Of a stretch of 64,000 nucleotides of DNA, positions 1-11,566 are shown piece by piece. The translations under genes were made by a program, and so were the position numbers. The DNA comes from Gigantopelta aegis (taxonomy: Eukaryota > Mollusca > Gastropoda > Neomphalida > Peltospiridae). Position 1 is the stretch's first letter; the number at the start of each line of letters is the position of its first letter. Under the pieces are notes generated by a model that did no database searches, was not told where the DNA came from, and worked only from the letters and a program-made list of their open reading frames with translations. The DNA is taken from NCBI RefSeq assembly GCF_016097555.1, contig NC_054703.1:9590894-9654893 (forward strand), written 5' to 3'.

Positions 1-320
1 ACGTATATAAAATCTGAATAATGTGGTCAACATTGTTGCGAATCAAAAAGAAGTGTATTGTGACGTTTATATGTTGAACTTCATGATAATGTTATATCCC
101 ACTATACAATGTGTTGGTCTTCAATGATATAATTTCAAGTCTGGCAAAGTTTCTTTTGGACGCACTGACATGTCATGTTCTATCTAGTTTTAATACCTCA
201 ATACTAGATGTGTTTAACCTGTGGTGGTACTATTTTGTTTTGTTCAATTAGCATGTTAAGACAATAAGTAGAGTTCCAGTTTTTGACAATTACAAATATA
301 TTCATTAGAATATTGTTTAA
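1..320. repeat. Flank of a receptor module, inverted copy of 41050-41332
   Basis: This stretch matches the reverse complement of about 41050-41332, for example in the segment around 45-130, which reads as a diverged copy of 41200-41300. In the third receptor module the same sequence lies on the 3' side of the receptor gene, beyond the 36-bp minisatellite. Its inverted orientation here means that a complete module would extend leftward, out of the window, with its receptor on the plus strand. No coding sequence is visible. Confidence 0.7.
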
Positions 321-373
321 AATTAATTATTCGGGGTGAAATTATAAAGACTATTCCAAGTCTGCGGGTTAGC

Positions 374-770
374 ATGGAAGACAATTTGGGAACATCAGTA
401 GCTGACGTTGCAAGGGCATTGGGTTGCAGTCGTCGGGCGAGTTATGATCTGCGGACACGAGTAAAACAAACGGGCACCACAGCTGGTCGCCCTCCTCAAC
501 GCACGGCGTCCCATATGTTGGACTCATTTTGACCCAATTTCATCGACGTCAACGTCAACTGTGGGCACAACGCCACTTGCGATGGACTCAGAGGGAATGG
601 AATAGAGTCGTGTTTAGCGATGAATCAAGATTCACACTGCGATTTGCCGATGACAGAGAGGAGATTTGAAGACGACGTGATGGACGTCAAGATCAGTGTT
701 GTGTCGGTGACGTTGACAGATTCGAAGGCAGAAGTGTAATGGCTCGGGGTGCTTTCGTGGAAATGGACGT
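374..770 (+). mobile_element. Tc1/mariner-type transposase relic
   Basis: A reading frame from the ATG at 374 gives a helix-turn-helix-like start (AVARALGCSRR-type, here ADVARALGCSRRA) followed by the GRPPQR linker that Tc1 transposases carry after their DNA-binding domain. About 50 codons on, the sequence resumes in a different part of the same protein: RQLWAQRHLRW and then VVFSDESRF, the block around the first catalytic aspartate of Tc1 enzymes. The middle of the protein is missing, the frame is interrupted after the SDESRF block, and the C-terminal third is absent. No terminal inverted repeats were found. It is a dead fragment of a cut-and-paste DNA transposon, seen from motifs only. Confidence 0.75.
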
Positions 771-1546
771 TCTCGACTTCTTGTCATCTGTGGCAACCTC
801 AGCAAGGTGTTGGATGTATTGGTCAATCTTGACATGACATTTGGTGGAAGTATGTATACTTAAAACTGACATTTTGGAAGTGAATTTAAGCTAGTATAAG
901 AACGTGAGTACAGGCATTTATTGTATTTTATGTTTGAAATATAAACATTGAATGTTAAATAATGTAACATGTATCAAGTCATATGCTAATTAGCAATTGA
1001 TTGAAGTATGTTGTGCATTGTGTGAGATAGGAATGCATTATAGAAGGTTTTCTAATTGAACCAGTATACGAGTGTACCAAGCGGTATGTGAAATATATTA
1101 TAGTAAAGATGTATTTCGTACAAAGTGGTGATTATAGAAATAGTTTATTTTAGTGGGGGTTTTTGGTACTCTGCACGAAATGGTGGATCGATGATGTATT
1201 GATGTTTCTGGCGAGGTGTGTCGCATAAATAGAGGATCTTATCACATAGCGCCACATCACAAGCTCTTAGTCATGTAAGAGTTCCAGTCATCGGGTGGGG
1301 TCTTGGTGGAGCCGGATGGTGGAGTTCTTAATGGAGAAGAACTATGACGAACTCGATAATTCGATGGTGAAGTGCTTAACTGTCTAAGAAGCAAATAGCA
1401 AATGCATTACACATGCTGTGTAAAACGGGAGAACTATTGTTGTTCAGTGGACTGAGAACATTAGTTGGGTTTTGTTTATATAATGTAGTGATAGACTGGG
1501 AACATGGATAACTTTTTAATAAGCGGATAAACAATGAAGACCTTAA

Positions 1547-1926
1547 AGGGACATCCCTGAGTTTGCTGCAATTTTTGAGATGTTATCGACTAACAGAGAC
1601 TTTTTAGCGATTGTAATTACATATCAAATATATTTTTCTGCATAAAATATTAGTGGTTGTATATTAAACATGTTTCCGCCCGTTGTAATATTTACTAGGT
1701 TAAATTTCATTTTATTTCCTAAAAACTATTTTTTCTTACGTACGAAATTATTTGAAGACAAAATCCAGTTTGGGCTTCTTACAAATATTGAGATAACCAG
1801 AAACATATTCAGTATACAGACACTGATATTCTAAACAAGAAAATATATTTAATATGTAAGTTTAATCGTAGATATATTTTATTAGGCGGAAACATCTTAT
1901 AATGCAGCAAACTCAGGAATGTCCTT
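1547..1926. mobile_element. piggyBac-type MITE (TTAA target), copy 1
   Basis: A non-coding element with inverted ends: the left end reads AGGGACATCCCTGAGTTTGC and the right end reads its near reverse complement (AACTCAGGAATGTCCTT). TTAA lies on both sides (1543-1546 and 1927-1930), the target duplication used by piggyBac transposases. The ends include GCAGCAAACTCAGG just inside the right border. Two relatives of similar length lie at 12349-12731 and 31204-31594. No transposase is encoded, so it would need enzyme in trans. Confidence 0.8.
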
Positions 1927-2119
1927 TTAATCAGTTATGCAATCCTTCCGCTAAGATAGCGCTGCCTTTCATTCATAATATTTTGCTCTGAGCGACTGGC
2001 ATCGCTATCTGTAGTACACGATCAATATCTTATTCGGACAAAGTAGCGCTGTATTGTCAATTATGAATACATATAGAATTCGACTGGTTCTTCGCCTAGA
2101 AAAAGGACAACCATGATTG

Positions 2120-2290
2120 ATTGTTTGTAATGGATGGATGTATGAATGAATGCTTATTGATAGCCCAGCACGAAAAAAGCATCGGTTATTGGGTGTCAAA
2201 CTATGGTAAATTGAAAAAAATTAAGTGATGATCACACAAATATAAAATTCAAGAGTTAAATAAAAACGCAGTGCAAAGAACTATACAAAA
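2120..2290. repeat. Short interspersed repeat, family shared with 5080-5240
   Basis: The segment holds TGTCAAACTATGGTAAATT followed by an A-rich tail with a CACA..AATATAAAA.TC pattern, and recurs at 5080-5240 with GGCTATTGGGTGTCAAAC. The motif resembles the 3' tail of the tRNA-headed SINEs further right (ATTGGATGTCAAACATTTGG). It is probably a diverged SINE tail. Confidence 0.45.
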
Positions 2291-2485
2291 ATGCCAATAT
2301 GACAAATATGTAAAAAATTAAATTTTGCAGTCATTCTGGTCATCCAGGTTTTTGTAATACCCAGGAATCCATTTTTTATTATTGTAAGAACTCACGATCG
2401 TCGGGGAAATACTAGTAATCGAGAGAAGCTCTAGTTGTGTTTAGACGTTATTACCTAATTTAAACATGACCGCCTTTAGCTACTC

Positions 2486-3387
2486 TCTGTTATAACAATA
2501 TTCAGATGTGCTGCTTGTTTGTAGATCAACTAAACTTAGTGCCCAATTTCAGGGGATGAAACTGGGGTCTGTTATAACCATATTCAGATGTGTTGCTTGT
2601 TTGTAGATCAACTAAATGTAGTGCCCAATTTCAGGGGATGAAACTGGGGTCTGTTATAACCATATTCAGATGTGTTGCTTGTTTGTAGATTAACTAAACA
2701 TAGTGCCCAATTTCAGGGAATGAAACTGGGGTCTGTTATAACCATACTCAGATGTGTTCCTTGTTTGTAGATAAACTAAACATAGTGCCCAATTTCAGGG
2801 GATGAAACTGGGGTCTGTTATAACCATATTCAGATGTGTTGCTTGTGTGTAGATAAACTAAACATAGTGCCCAATGTCAGGGGATGAAACTGGGGTCTGT
2901 TATAACCATATTCAGATGTGTTCCTTGTTTGTAGATAAACTAAACATAGTGCCCAATTTGAGGGGATGAAACTGGGGCCTGTTATAACCATATTCAGATG
3001 TGTTGCTGGTTTGTAGATAAACTAAACATAGTGCCCAATTTCAGGGGAGGGAACTGGGGTCTGTTATAACCATATTCAGATCCGTTGCTGGTTTGTAGAT
3101 AAACTAAACATAGTGCCCAATTTCAGGGGAGGGAACTGGGGTCTGTTATAAACATATTCAGATGTGTTGCTTGTTTGTAGATAAACTAAACATAGTGCCC
3201 AATTTCAGGGGATGAAACTGGGGTCTGTTATAACCATATTCAGATGTGTTGCTTGTTTGTAGATAAACTAAACATAGTGCCCAATTTCAGGGGATGAAAC
3301 TGGGGTCTGTTATAACCATATTCAGATGTGTTGCCTGTTTGTAGATAAACTAAACATAGTGCCCAATTTCAGGGGAGGGAACTGGGG
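2486..3387. repeat. Minisatellite, 82-bp unit, 11 copies
   Basis: Eleven head-to-tail units of 82 bp, each starting TCTGTTATAACCATATTCAG and ending GGGATGAAACTGGGG. Units differ by scattered substitutions (GTTGC/GTTCC, TGTTTG/TGTGTG, GATGAAAC/GAGGGAAC), with no length changes. The last unit runs directly into a SINE at about 3411. A lone diverged unit is found at about 39710-39778, so the monomer also exists as dispersed single-copy sequence. Confidence 0.95.
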
Positions 3388-3410
3388 TCTGCGCCTTTTA
3401 TTTAGGGAAC

Positions 3411-3735
3411 TGGACGTAGCCCAGTGGTAGAGCGCTCGCTCGATGCCCGGTTGGTCTGGGATCGATCCCCGTCGGTGGGCCCATTGGGATATTTCTCGTA
3501 CCAGCCAGTGCACCACGACTGACATATCAAAGGCCTTGATATGTACTACCCTGTATGTGGGATGGTGCATATAAAGGATCCCTTACTGCTAATCGAAAAG
3601 AGTAGCCCATTAAGTTTCCTCTCTCAATATAAGTGTGCTCCTTAACCATATGTCTGACTCAATATAACCGTAAATAAAATGTGCTGAGTGTGTCGTTAAA
3701 TAAAACATTTCCTTTCTTCCTTCCATCGCGACCAG
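3411..3735 (+). mobile_element. tRNA-headed SINE, near full length
   Basis: The head GACGTAGCCCAGTGGTAGAG with GGGATCGATCCCCGTCGGTG carries tRNA-like A- and B-box spacing for RNA polymerase III. The body follows (CACCACGACTG, GATGGTGCATATAAA, CTAATCGAAAAGAGTAGCCC), and the tail ends CGTCGTTAAATAAAACATTT-like and a TTTCTTCC run. A short second fragment of the body (CCACGACTGGTATACCAAAG) lies directly after, to about 3770. This is the commonest repeat in the window. Confidence 0.85.
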
Positions 3736-3774
3736 TGTCCCACGACTGGTATACCAAAGGCTGGAGTAAGCATG

Positions 3775-5080
3775 AAGTTCAAACTATTGTAATCATGTAT
3801 AGTATTTATTGTGATTAAATTGTATCAGACCATGTCTTAAATTGGGCTAGTTCTGTAATAACATCTGCATGGCATTGACCATGAAATGGTTGAATAACTT
3901 ATTTTTCGAAAGGAAAACAAAGTCAGACTACACTAATGAACCAACTAAATATACAATTAGAAGAAAACAATATTGCAGCATTGATTCATATGCAATTTAC
4001 CAATCACTTCAAACATTAATAATGGTTGGTTTTCACTATCTTTAGCATGTCGAAGAGTGCTTTTTTTTCACTCGCCTAAGGGCTTTGAGGTGTGCAATTG
4101 TCTACTGGTCATGGTTTGCCAAAAACTGCAGTTCACTATTCTCTGCTGATGTTTCAAAGGTCAAGGTATATGCTGCCCTGCATGTAGAAATGTGCATATA
4201 ACAGATCGATTGTTGCTAATGGAAAAATTCCAAAAGCACAATTAACGCATGCAAATGAAGTATATATGTACGATAAAAAAACAAATTGGAAAACATATGT
4301 CATTCCTGTTTTATTGTGTGAAAGACAAATCTCTACCGTGTTTTCAATACAAAATAGTGCATACAATCGTAAATAATATGAATGTTTATACATAATACAC
4401 TATGTGGATTTGTTCAACAATTATTCTGAAACTTTACAAACTGTATCCTTTGACTGTAACGAAATAAACCACACATGGGAAGCATAACAACGTTGGATAT
4501 TGACTGTAACGTGAATTGATATCCGTTTCAGCCGTGCTATTGTTATGTTTGGTATTATTAATAATGAAAATATAATGTTATACATTGCATAATTATCAAT
4601 ATTACATATTGTATTTACAGTATGTAAGTACAAAAACATATTAACTTTCAATGGAGTTGAAATATATTGCGAAACAATTTTGAAATATAAAGGTGTACCT
4701 TATGTAAACAAAATGTAATTATGAAATGGCTTAATCTTCGTTAGATGAAATATTTCTAAAAATAGCTTGTTTTCACTGGCAGGTTTTTTCGTAGTGTATA
4801 TCATTATTTATATATCTATTATGTATTGATGAATTTTAGACTATATCCAAATCATACTATAACCAAAATATATCTCATTACATTAACTACGATTTATGTC
4901 TATATATAACATACTGTTATACCATTACAATATAAATGTCATCTTCAATCATCAGGCAATTATTTAACTTGTAGACAAAGCTTAAATAAAATAGGCATAT
5001 GTTAACATCTGCACTGCAAATTGAACAAAATGCTTTTAAGATGTTTGGCAAATACATAATTTAAAAAAAAGAAAAGAATT
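3775..5080. other. AT-rich intergenic stretch without recognised genes
   Basis: Short frames here are broken and compositionally random. About 4140-4225 retains a strongly decayed SINE body (TTTCAAAGGTCAAGGTATATGCTGCCCTGCATG-like, ending GCTAATGGAAAAA). Nothing else is recognisable. Confidence 0.6.
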
Positions 5081-5784
5081 AATGAATGAATGACTAAGTG
5101 TTTAATGACACCCCAGGACGAAACATACATAGGCTATTGGGTGTCAAACTATGGTAAATGCAAACATTAAGTGGCAAACCACGTCAATATAAAAGTCAAT
5201 AGTTAAATTAAATCAGTGTAAATTACTGTGTCATTGACATTGAGTTGCGAAATAGAGCAACAGTTCAGTTGAGTGTAGTATTGAGAGACTGCCTATCACA
5301 ACACACTTTTAAGTATTGGTCTTAATTCCTGGCACAACTCATTGTTCAGTGTTGGTCTTACGTTCTAAACAAAAGGAACCAAGTTGTATCACCCACTACA
5401 TCAAATTCCTTTTTGGTGTGGCCTGCATCTTAAAATAATATTGATTCTTATAATGGACAGCAATCTCAAACAAACGTAGCCAAACAAAACGAAAAAACAA
5501 ACACAAACAAAGCCCACCCCAAAACAAGAACAAAAAAACCCACACGAAACAAACAGCAACCAAAAAAAATAAAAAAATAAATAAAAGGCAAACAATAACA
5601 CAAACGATAAAACAGCAACGAAACTCATGTCCAAAGTCACATTTCTGAAATTCCTCCATAACAACAACAAGCATACACATAGTTATGGTGCAATTGATTG
5701 GTTTCCTTGCAGGATACAATTTCTAGACGACAACTAACGAAGATGACCGAAACAACTCTGCCACTATTCCACGTGACTCAAGTT

Positions 5785-6345
5785 CTTTATTCACATTAAG
5801 CTTTACAGCTCATCTGTTTATATATAAACAAAAATACATAACCACAGGAGAACAAACTTCAATAAACAAGAAAACATACATGTCACATGAAACAAATAAA
5901 CTACACACATACGGAAAATGCCTTAACAAGACTGCTTTTCTTAATTTAACTGTTTGATATAAATATTTTCCAAAATTACATAAAGTTTTAGAATTTTGTA
6001 CATTATATAATTGCAGTAGCTTAAAAAATGATGGCTTGTTCCAGTAATAAGGTATAATGTATTTTTTTCTCAAATCAGTATATACGGGGCATTTTCTAAT
6101 ACAATGAAACTCATCTTCCATAACATTTAAACAGTGAAAACATAATCTACCATGTCGCTGTGTATGACTATATCTGCCAGTTTCAATTGCTAACACATGA
6201 GATGACTTTCTAAATTTTGACATATATTTTCTATAAAGTACTGGAAGTGGTTTCCGTAAATAAAATTGCAGATTGAATGTATTTGTAAAATATTTGTACA
6301 TAATACATTTTGGCGAAATATCAATTTCATTCCCAATATATTACA
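5785..6345 (-). mobile_element. LINE (non-LTR retrotransposon) 3' end, C-terminal zinc knuckle
   Basis: On the minus strand an open stretch up to 6301 contains SSHVLAIETGRYSH, then RLCFHC, MEDEFH and CPVYTDLR. This is the cysteine-histidine tail found after the reverse transcriptase domain in many animal LINE ORF2 proteins (R.RLC..C....EDE.H....CP.Y..LR). The reverse transcriptase core is missing, so the copy is 5'-truncated, as most LINE insertions are. Downstream (below 5800) is an A/T-rich stretch consistent with the 3' untranslated end. The clade cannot be decided from this tail alone. Confidence 0.7.
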
Positions 6346-6424
6346 TAGCAATTTAAGTCTACTGAAACACATTGACTACTAATCAGCGGTTATTGGATTG
6401 CAAACGCACAGTTATATCGACACT

Positions 6425-6625
6425 TGATCACAGATGAAATCCGCTGTCACCGCATGGCTACTCTTTCCAAATAACAGAAAGGAATCTGTATGTGCACTTC
6501 CCACATCCCACACACATAATAGCACACACGACGTCCTCTGACGGACCAGTTATGGATCATTGGTTGGGGCGGGAAATAATCAAACGGGCCAACCGAGGAG
6601 GATCGAACCTTCAGCAAATGGAACC
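6425..6625 (-). mobile_element. tRNA-headed SINE, diverged
   Basis: Reverse-strand copy. The tail side reads AATCCGCTGTCACC, CATGGCTACTCTTTCC and the body GCACTTCCCACATCCCACAC, GGACCAGTTATGGATCATTG. The head end GGATCGAACC is the decayed B-box region. It sits just left of the boundary where homology between modules 1 and 2 begins (6781). Confidence 0.7.
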
Positions 6626-7309
6626 ACAGACAGACGTTCTTGTTATGTTATCCCGGTTATTTGGGGACAAGGAATTTTAGATCAAACATCCGATTTTTTT
6701 TTCACTTGAGCGGAACTCTCAATCTTGCGGGGAGGATCGTCCGATCCCCCCGATCCCCCACCCCCTGGCTACGGACCTGGGGATAAAGAGAGACGCAGAA
6801 AGACAAACACTGGCCGAGAAACAGGCAGACGGGCACAGGCAAATAAATATTAAACACAAATAGAGATACATTAATTAGCAAGGAGATTCAGAGAAACACA
6901 GGCACAGACACAGACAGATACACTGAGAGATAGAGATGAACAGGAGTATGGAGACACTGACGGAGATACACGACTCATATCAGGAACATATAGAATACTG
7001 TCTGGAAACAAAATACTCAACGACCTGCTCGGCAATACTGTTTATCTTGCACGAGTGAATTGATATTGTCCTCCCGAATAGCGAGTGTGGTATTATGTTC
7101 ATTAACCATTATCATTTGTTTATCATTCTTTGAAGATGTTCAAACAATACTGTTTTTAAAAACAAGTTTGCAAGTTGAGAACAAGACACAATGTTGCGTC
7201 ATAGCTCTGACGTACGTATCGCTGATGACGTAAGATAGCTGCTGACATGCCTGCCACCATGGAGAGTATTCTTACACGTATATGGTTGTTTGTTGTTGCT
7301 TAACAGGTG

Positions 7310-7349
7310 TGACGTCAAAGCAGATAGTGAAACATTAATTATGACGTCA
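7310..7349. promoter_or_regulatory. Two full CRE-type palindromes TGACGTCA
   Basis: TGACGTCA occurs at 7310-7317 and 7342-7349. Module 2 keeps the first (25485-25492), while the second has become TGAAGTCA. TGATGACGTAA half sites lie nearby in both modules (about 7225 and 25404). This is the recognition sequence of CREB/ATF bZIP factors; function here is inference only, since the sites lie 3' of the receptor. Confidence 0.35.
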
Positions 7350-7456
7350 AAATATATCTAAAGGAAGAATTTTTAGGGGTTTTGTCTTTCGCTAGTGAAA
7401 AATCAGTTTTCTCTTCCCACTTCTCTATGCCTATATGGGTAATAATCAAATATTCA

Positions 7457-7463
7457 CAGACAC

Positions 7464-7506
<43 letters not shown>
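7457..7506. repeat. (CA)n microsatellite
   Basis: A CA tract with one CG interruption. Module 2 has the homologous tract at 25645-25686 with a different length and a following CACACAAACACTC stretch. Confidence 0.95.
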
Positions 7507-7512
<6 letters not shown>

Positions 7513-7600
7513 CACATGAATGTCCGCATCAACACATACATCCGTAAACACGAATGGACATGTATGATAAAATATAGTCTGTCTGATAATATTTAAATCT

Positions 7601-8210
7601 GATACCAAATTCACTACCTGACAATACTGAACTCATTATACCAGATGGAGTAGCTGACAATACTGAACTCTTGATACAAGATGGACTAGCTGGCAATACT
7701 GAACTCGTGATATCAGATGGACCAATTGACAATACTGAACGTTTAATACCAGATGCATTAGCTGACATTGGACGTTTAGTTCCACATGCACTACCTAATA
7801 ATACTGCACCCCAGATACAGAATGGAATAGCTGTGAATGATGGACCAGTTAACACAAATAACTCGTGATAATATATGGATTAAGTTGACAATACTAATGT
7901 TGAGCTCGTGATACCAGATTGACTGCATGACAATTATGAATTTGTGAATGCAGATTGTCTAGTTTAAATTATTGAACTCATGATACAGAATGGAATAGCT
8001 GTGAATAATGTCCCCATGGTACATGATAGACTAGCTAACACAAACAACTCGTGATACTATATGGATTAAGTTGACAATATTAATGTTGAACTCATGATAC
8101 AGAATGGAATACCTGCGAACACTGTACTCGTGAAGAAAGATGGAGCAACTGACAAAACTGAATTGTAACAGATAGATTAAGTAACAATTCTGAAATTGGG
8201 GTACTGGATG
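7601..8210 (+). repeat. 36-bp minisatellite of module 1, degenerate
   Basis: About 17 diverged units built on GACAATACTGAACTC...GATACCAGATGGACTAGCT. The first third keeps an open frame reading GLADNTELVIPD-like repeats; later units carry stops and length changes (CTGTGAATAATG, TTGACAATATTAATG). The array lies 270 bases beyond the receptor stop codon. It is the most decayed of the four arrays in the window. Confidence 0.85.
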
Positions 8211-8481
8211 AACCAGCTAAATATCAATATTTTTTACCAAATGGATCAGTTGACAAGGCTACACCAATATAGTGACATCCTGATACGAAATAATTACTTA
8301 AGATGTTCATGTCCTGAAACCAAATGGGCTAGCAACCATTCCTTAATTTATGTTGAAAAAAAAACCGCAAGTGATAAACCATTAATACCAGATTCAGTGT
8401 CCCTACTGTTACAAGCAATATTTGTCACCATAGCTTGATTCAGTCGATTCCATTTCAGATCACTTGATTCGATATATTACC

Positions 8482-9531
8482 TTAATTCCTTTGCAAAGTG
8501 GAACATCTCAGTCGCGTTTGAATTATATGACGATAGTTTGACGAACTTCCAATAAGGATGTAAAAGTTCTGTCCAAAATTTAGCATATATATTATGAAAC
8601 AGACCGACCAGATATTATTGAGCAATGCCAGATATTTGAAATCTCTCTCAAATAGTCTTATTAAAGATATAACGGTCCGTGACATTGCTACTGGTATTAT
8701 TGTGACAAACGCCAGTACAGAGACTAACACGAGGGGGCGCGTTGAACTGTCTTGCTGACGACTAGCTAAATTACAGCTTGACCTAGTAAAACTGTTTCGG
8801 AATTTGCGACTTCGCTGGATGTGAATAATGATAAAAATATTTAGCACTAGGATAACCAAGCAAGGCAGTGTAGAAGAAAATAACAATCGAATGAACATGT
8901 AATAATACTTAACTTCTTCTGACGGAAAACATTCACCTCTTACGAGTTCTGTGTTAAAAAGAAAGGGCAAAATTAACACTACAGTCAAACCAAACAAACC
9001 AGAGCAGAACACTGTAGCTTTGATCCTGGTACAAATTATGTCTCGCTTTAATGGAAAACAGACGCATACGTATCTATCTATAGCAAGTCCAACCACCAAC
9101 CACGACGACAGGATAGTAAAGCTGAACGGTAGCGCACAAATGAGTATCTTTATTTCTACAACTTGCCCCACAAAGTATATCTGTTCAGTTTCATAGATTA
9201 GCGTTGTGATTAGAAAACAACTGTCAGAAACGGCCATAAATTTCAGGTAGACTGAATAAGAGAGGGAACTCAGTTTCTTATCTCCCATCATAATAAACAC
9301 TAGGATGTTCCCGATGGTTCCTATCACAGTAATGCACAGCACGATGCCCGAGAAAATGTATTTGTATTTGTCGAAATCCGCCCACAGTTCACCAAAAGAT
9401 TCAGAATTGTCCTTTAATTCTTGTCCTTCGCCAGAATTGTTTACATACGTAACGTTGTTACGAGCCGTCGAAGTCTCTATAAAGCTGGGCGTTTGATTCA
9501 CTGGCAACAGTGGCTGGGTTGTGACGGACAT
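8482..9531 (-). CDS. Class A (rhodopsin-family) G protein-coupled receptor, paralogue 1
   Basis: Seven-helix receptor of 349 residues acting in the plasma membrane; the ligand is unknown. Helix 1 is at about 59-82 with GN at 74-75. LxxxD in helix 2 ends at D103. C132 at the top of helix 3 can pair with C201 in the second outer loop. DRY is at 152-154. Helix 7 has NFGQNFY (318-324) in place of NPxxY. N-glycosylation sites are NQT at 12, NVT at 26 and NNS at 31. The helix-4 tryptophan and the CWxP motif are absent, as in divergent invertebrate peptide- or chemo-receptors. I chose the ATG at 9531 because TTTCTTTTCAG, a splice acceptor, precedes the exon start at 9561, which makes the upstream in-frame Met intronic. 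The C-terminal tail is about 25 residues shorter than in paralogue 2, through loss and an early stop. Confidence 0.9.
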   Translation of the reverse strand: MSVTTQPLLPVNQTPSFIETSTARNNVTYVNNSGEGQELKDNSESFGELWADFDKYKYIFSGIVLCITVIGTIGNILVFIMMGDKKLSSLSYSVYLKFMAVSDSCFLITTLIYETEQIYFVGQVVEIKILICALPFSFTILSSWLVVGLAIDRYVCVCFPLKRDIICTRIKATVFCSGLFGLTVVLILPFLFNTELVRGECFPSEEVKYYYMFIRLLFSSTLPCLVILVLNIFIIIHIQRSRKFRNSFTRSSCNLASRQQDSSTRPLVLVSVLAFVTIIPVAMSRTVISLIRLFERDFKYLALLNNIWSVCFIIYMLNFGQNFYILIGSSSNYRHIIQTRLRCSTLQRN

Positions 9532-9610
9532 CTTCTTTATGGGTCGTCTTGAAATTATCTCCTGAAAAGAAATCAATCAAGATTCATCATTAAACCTGAT
9601 ACTTCCTGAG

Positions 9611-9704
9611 TGCCTTGTGATATCATAATTTATCAGCACGAGTTGATGTAATAATGTTTATACTTTTATCAACCAGTGCTGATAAATTGTGATATCAAAA
9701 GGCA
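9611..9704. mobile_element. Fold-back element upstream of receptor 1
   Basis: Arms TGCCTTGTGATATCATAATT... and its near reverse complement ...TGATATCAAAAGGCA flank a 36-base centre. The copy at 28819-28912 is in the same place upstream of receptor 2, so it was present before the duplication. The arms would form a stable hairpin in the presumed first intron. It may be a small MITE; no target duplication is clear. Confidence 0.7.
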
Positions 9705-10788
9705 CGCGGGAGTATTTTTTATCAGTCATTGTCATTGTTTTTATTTGCGACAATTGTAAACAATGTCAGTAATGTTGGTTGAATGTCATTATATTTTGCT
9801 GCGGTAGACTCGCTAACTATCTCCTAGGGGAATATCGCAGGAGATATCGCAAATTATAGTGCCAGCGATATATCCTACAAAGGTATTTAATGGATGATAA
9901 ATAATGATATATCCGATGTTTGTAGTATTAGTTGCCTATATTTCACTAAAATCTGTGTGGCGTTCTTATGCACATTCTGCCATCATCTGTACAATCAGTT
10001 GGCCATCAGATGACAACACCTTAAATGTGTTTTTTTGTTGTGAACTTTTGTCTGCATTCATTTGGCCATTGCGCGCCTTGTCATTAACGAAACATTTGTA
10101 TATAAACGCAAAGCTGGCGACCATTTCGATAATTATTCACAATCGATATGAAACATCCCCTTTGTCACTTTCGAATTTTTCATGTGGTCGCTTACAATAA
10201 GTAAAACCCAGACCAGTATATTTCTCTTGTGACGTATCCAGGCTCCCTTTAGGTAGACATGTTTGAATGGTAACAACAAATCTGACATATCAATGTATTT
10301 ACACCTGTGCTACGTAATTAAATAGATAATTAATTAACAGTTCGCTAACAACTATTGCTTGGTATAATACATGTTAAAAGTTATGTGATGACTTAATATT
10401 TTATTAAAGTGTCAAATGACAATATACATAAATATATACAATACAGATATAAAATATAATATCAATTAACCTAAATAGGTTCATTTGACATTTTATTACA
10501 TGCATCTAAAACTAATGTTACATGTTATAAAACTATAGAAAAAGTAAATGCGTATCTACACAATGAAATGCACAATTCATCTTCAACACAACATGTAGAA
10601 AATAAACAAACTCGATCTGTTAAAGGAATTGGAGGCATCTTATATTCCTGTTTAAGCAGACAAAGGGAGATTACCAGCTCTGCATTTTGACACAGTTGTC
10701 CTGTGTTGGCGTTGTCTGGGAATTATCATGTGCGTATATGTCATGACTTTTTACATTGTCTTTACATTGTCTATAACATATTAATATA

Positions 10789-11443
10789 CAGCGCCGTATC
10801 AAAAGTGTTCGCGAAAATGACGTCCGTAACACGGAAGCGCTTTTCTACCTTCCGTAAAATGCGTGTTTTTCCCAAGTTACGTAAAACCAAGCCTTTTGAT
10901 ACAATCCCTATTTATATATATTTTTTTACGTAGCTACACTGGTGACGTTATGAATTAGTCGTCTGCTCCCTTGATCTTGAAGCAGACTGTGTTTTGTAAC
11001 AAATGGGTCGCAAATCCACAGATCTCACTACCGTTAAAAACAACTGATTGTTGACTTAAAATCGCATGACCACAGAAACTCAGAAATTGTCAAATTATTG
11101 ACGGTGCCCGAGTCTACCATTCGATCAGTGTGGAAAAAAGATTGTATAAGCGGAAGTGTTGAGAACGCCAAAAGAACTGGTCGACCACGAAAGATCACAA
11201 TTAGAGGAGAATTATGTTTACTTCGGAGTGTCACAAAAAATCGCGGGAAAGTTCTTAGAGATATAACTGCTGATTTTAATCAAGGTCGCATTATGGCTTG
11301 CATTCTTAACAAGGGACACTTAACCAAATATTGAGGTATGGTTATTAATTCTACTAGCCGAATTTTGTTTTTAAAATTTACATACTGACCCGTGTTTACG
11401 TCAGCCATTTTGGATTATCGCGAAAACTTTTGATACGGCGCTG
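10789..11443 (+). mobile_element. Internally deleted Tc1/mariner-like transposon flanked by TA
   Basis: Inverted ends CAGCGCCGTATCAAAAGTGT and, at the right, the reverse complement of CAGCGCCGTATCAAAAGTTT lie between TA dinucleotides (10787-10788 and 11444-11445), the target site of this superfamily. Module 2 has the unoccupied site (around 30290, TTAATACATCTTG), so boundaries are seen directly. Inside, from ATG 11003, MGRKSTDLTTVKK is followed by a one-base frame break and then by LTVPESTIRSVWKK and GRPRKI, a Tc1 paired-like DNA-binding domain that continues to about 11334. The catalytic DDE domain is deleted, so this copy is non-autonomous. Confidence 0.88.
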
Positions 11444-11542
11444 TATCGTGTTCATCAGTACTGTTTAAAATTACCTGTACTAATTTTAATATTAATGTGA
11501 TTAACTTGCCCAACTCTGAATCTAAATTAATACCGGGGGTGT

Positions 11543-11566
11543 GGGGGGGGGGGGGGGGGGGGGGGG
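11543..11566. repeat. Poly-G tract
   Basis: An uninterrupted run of about 24 G, which has a homologous counterpart at 30403-30425 in module 2. Such runs can form G-quadruplexes and are prone to sequencing error. Confidence 0.9.

Noticed and set aside
5396-5719. 107-codon hydrophobic frame on the minus strand
   Set aside because: It is the translation of a CAAA/AAAC-rich low-complexity stretch.
8951-9496. Plus-strand frames opposite receptor 1 (and similar ones at 43025-43240)
   Set aside because: They are antisense shadows of the receptor coding sequence, with no motifs of their own.
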